A stretch of DNA of 14,157 nucleotides, taken from contig NZ_JOHY01000096.1 in the NCBI RefSeq assembly GCF_000721495.1, positions 1 through 14,157 of the forward strand, in the 5' to 3' direction. A program made the translations under genes and the position numbers. Below are positions 13,501 to 14,157 of the stretch, piece after piece (positions within the stretch are counted from its first letter, which is position 1; the number at the start of each line of letters is the position of its first letter). The notes below the pieces were generated by a model, which did not search any database, was not told where the DNA came from, and saw only the letters and a list, made by a program, of their open reading frames with translations. The DNA comes from Streptomyces sp. NRRL F-5123 (GTDB lineage Bacteria; Actinomycetota; Actinomycetes; Streptomycetales; Streptomycetaceae).

Positions 13501-13854
13501 GAGCCGCGGGTCGCTTGCCGCGAGGGCTTCCTCGGCCTCGTGGACGAGCCGCTCGAACACGAAGAGGTCGACTGCGTCGGGCTCGGCGGCGAGGCGGTAG
13601 CCGCCCGGCTCCGACGTCACCGCGTCGCGGCCCAGCGCTTTGCGCAGCCGGGCGACCAGGGCCTGGAGGGCACCCGTCGCGTCCGCGGGCGGGTCCGCGG
13701 CCCATACGTACTCGATGAGGGTGTCCGTGGGGACGGGGCGGCCGGCGCTCAGGGCCAGCGCGGCCGCGAGCGCCCGCACGCGCCCGCCGCCGAGCGCGAC
13801 GGGGGCGCCGTCGCGCTGCCTCGCCTCGGTGACCCCCAGCACGAAATAGCGCAC
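10507..13854 (-). CDS. AfsR/SARP-type regulator: winged helix, BTAD, NTPase, TPR-like C-terminus
   Basis: This 1115-residue transcriptional regulator resembles AfsR-like large SARPs that activate secondary metabolism or development. It has an OmpR-like winged helix (about 1-92; LGGGRVRALAAALALSAGR, TLIEYVW, TGALQALVARLRKALG) and a bacterial transcriptional activation domain (about 95-240; VDLFVFERLVHEAEEAL to DPGPELRALHADLL). The NB-ARC-like NTPase has Walker A GPGGTGKT (295-302), Walker B LLLVLDNCEH (D382), sensor TSREPLGVPGE (410-420) and RLDGLPLAIELAAARL. A helical second half (600-1115) carries TPR-like repeats that could sense a partner. All NTPase motifs look intact. I chose GTG 13854 because the winged helix starts at once and GGGAG lies about 9 bases upstream; the frame stays open to 14145 but crosses an intergenic repeat and a tandem repeat. 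No biosynthetic genes adjoin, so its target is unknown. Confidence 0.9.
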   Translation of the reverse strand: MRYFVLGVTEARQRDGAPVALGGGRVRALAAALALSAGRPVPTDTLIEYVWAADPPADATGALQALVARLRKALGRDAVTSEPGGYRLAAEPDAVDLFVFERLVHEAEEALAASDPRLASEVLARGLALWRGPALADLPERAVPAARPEALRRTAQRLRVDAELALGRAADVLPELREAVLAYPLDEVFRVQLISALRATGRTADALVAYEEARETLADVLGADPGPELRALHADLLRQGEEPAPGSTRRPPEAPDRPRPAGNLRARLTSFVGRETDLRDLDADIAHARLVTLTGPGGTGKTRLAQEAAEAAAAGFPDGVWLAELAPLDDPAAIPYAVLNALGRRDAHVLGAGPMRPEPHGEDPVARLLEHCASRRLLLVLDNCEHLIAAAATLTAELLAACPAVTVLATSREPLGVPGEVVRPVEPLPLPTAHRLFAERAAAVRPAAAPYANGAAADGSAADDEAVTEICRRLDGLPLAIELAAARLRALTPQQIAQRLDDRFRLLTSGSRTVLPRQQTLRAVVDWSWDLLTDGERAALCALSVFAGGCTLAAAEAVCGPDALETVAQLVDKSLVVADLRPSGSGGDATGDGPHVRYRLLETIHEYAVERAAERPAGLERAARAHTAYYRDLARTADDRLRGADQLRWLEVLEAELDNIRAALHRAIEAGDEPDALAIVLAMGWFWWLRNYRDEADGWLGRALALSEDAPEDTTHPLYWPRTDALMTLFFVKSDQGSEAQFATPQWLALAERLERAYRHGGPHAARFPGIVWPFTAYVVHGGKEVLLGGTPEIRRNTSAVVANCRAYGGDWELATALLLHTHMAVDSPGGLPAADAARAELAELTGRLADRWILAQAHGAAGEIAMARGDYRAARADLEEAQRLGTELGAFAESAFLLARMAEIAYRDGDHEEAHRLLARADDAAERYTVWDARTYVRYLGGMLRLWEGDVPGARRMCELAAGHVGDGTPPPVFHALLASLSARITTAEGRPRAALAELDQALRLALAAGPTELVVGSLLDIAAEALSAAGDAYSAARLLSAADAVRGPLPRSAPERESAAAVAARTAEALPPERLEEARERGAALDPHAAADLITALTVAPAGPADPADLAGE

Positions 13855-13925
13855 CCCCGCATTCTCCCTTCTCCGCAGGGCCCTCGTGGGCGCCCTGGGC
13901 TGTTCCTGCCGGGACCGTCCGCTGT

Positions 13926-13958
13926 GATGGGTCGTTCGCGCGGTTCTCCGCGCCCCTG
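13926..13958 (-). repeat. Streptomyces-type intergenic repeat, copy 5
   Basis: On the minus strand it reads CAGGGGCGCGGAGAACCGCG and continues CGAACGACCCATC, a diverged single copy of the element seen in pairs elsewhere in the window. Its presence here argues that the region upstream of GTG 13854 is not coding. Confidence 0.6.
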
Positions 13959-13986
13959 AGGCCCCGGGCGCCGCGGGCTGCTCCTC

Positions 13987-14035
13987 GTTGGCCGGCGTTG
14001 GCCGGCGTTGCCCGCGTTGGCCGGCGTTGCCCCGC
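13987..14035. repeat. Five tandem decamers (GTTGGCCGGC type)
   Basis: Units GTTGGCCGGC, GTTGGCCGGC, GTTGCCCGC, GTTGGCCGGC and GTTGCCCCGC follow one another without gaps. Each perfect unit contains the palindrome GCCGGC. This could be a simple slippage repeat or an array of protein-binding sites upstream of the regulator gene. Confidence 0.75.
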
Positions 14036-14157
14036 GGGGCATCGCGCGCTCCGTGCGGGGGTGGGGTCGGGGGCCACTCCGGGGGTACCTCCTCGGAATG
14101 CGCGTTCACCCTCATCCGGAGTTGGTGCCGCGCTGGGAAGCGCATTCCTGCGGGGGC

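Larger units (their letters stand above)
13855..14157. other. 303-base upstream region of the large regulator, no gene seen
   Basis: It contains an inverted copy of the Streptomyces intergenic repeat, a tandem decamer run and a 9-bp inverted repeat GGAATGCGC/GCGCATTCC (14095-14103 and 14140-14148). A strong Shine-Dalgarno-like GAGGAGGT (minus strand, 14094-14087) lies nine bases before GTG 14077, but that frame is out of phase with the regulator and its translation looks like a shadow. No clear -35/-10 pair was found. Confidence 0.5.

Noticed and set aside
10585..13959. Plus-strand open frame of 1124 codons opposite the large regulator
   Set aside because: It is an antisense shadow of a gene with clear winged-helix, BTAD and Walker motifs; its translation is low-complexity Gly/Arg/Val/Ala sequence with no domains.
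13855..14145. N-terminal extension of the large regulator by 97 residues
   Set aside because: It would encode an intergenic repeat and tandem decamers, while the winged helix starts directly after GTG 13854.

Overview
The window is high-GC, actinomycete-type DNA, almost certainly from Streptomyces. The evidence is the very strong G/C bias at third codon positions, the frequent GTG and TTG starts, the protein families (AfsR/SARP-like regulator, PAS-SpoIIE phosphatase, ECF sigma factor with a carbohydrate-binding tail, FrnE-like oxidoreductase), GC-rich intergenic repeats of a type I know from Streptomyces, and an apparent Streptomyces rRNA-operon leader at the left edge.

Layout, left to right. 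Positions 1-316 look like the multi-promoter leader of an rRNA operon reading leftward; the 16S gene itself would lie outside the window. Next is a divergent pair: a MarR-family regulator (minus strand) and an MFS efflux-type transporter (plus strand), sharing a 126-bp promoter region rich in CTTTAG motifs. A convergent gap carrying paired inverted repeats (2347-2600) separates these from a leftward block: a PAS-PP2C(SpoIIE)-HATPase regulator preceded by a type II NADH dehydrogenase. Divergent from the NADH dehydrogenase is a TetR-family regulator with an unusual hairpin leader.

A 599-bp gene-free stretch (7004-7602) follows. It holds a tandem 66-bp repeat array and a very large imperfect inverted repeat. 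After it comes the most striking gene, a 644-residue ECF sigma factor that carries, in one chain, a zinc-finger anti-sigma-like domain, membrane segment(s), a Pro-rich linker and a C-terminal NPCBM-type carbohydrate-binding domain. Convergent to it lie a FrnE-like DsbA-family oxidoreductase, with a perfect 14-bp palindrome in its promoter region, and a large (1115-residue) AfsR/SARP-type regulator (winged helix-BTAD-NTPase-TPR-like) that fills the right end.

The window is therefore dominated by regulation: five of the eight genes are regulators or signalling proteins. The others are a transporter, a respiratory-chain enzyme and a thiol oxidoreductase. It does not look like a biosynthetic cluster or a mobile island. 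The gene pairs look independent of each other, and the gaps between them are shaped by recurring Streptomyces-type intergenic repeats. I see no tRNA, CRISPR array, transposase, integrase or prophage gene.
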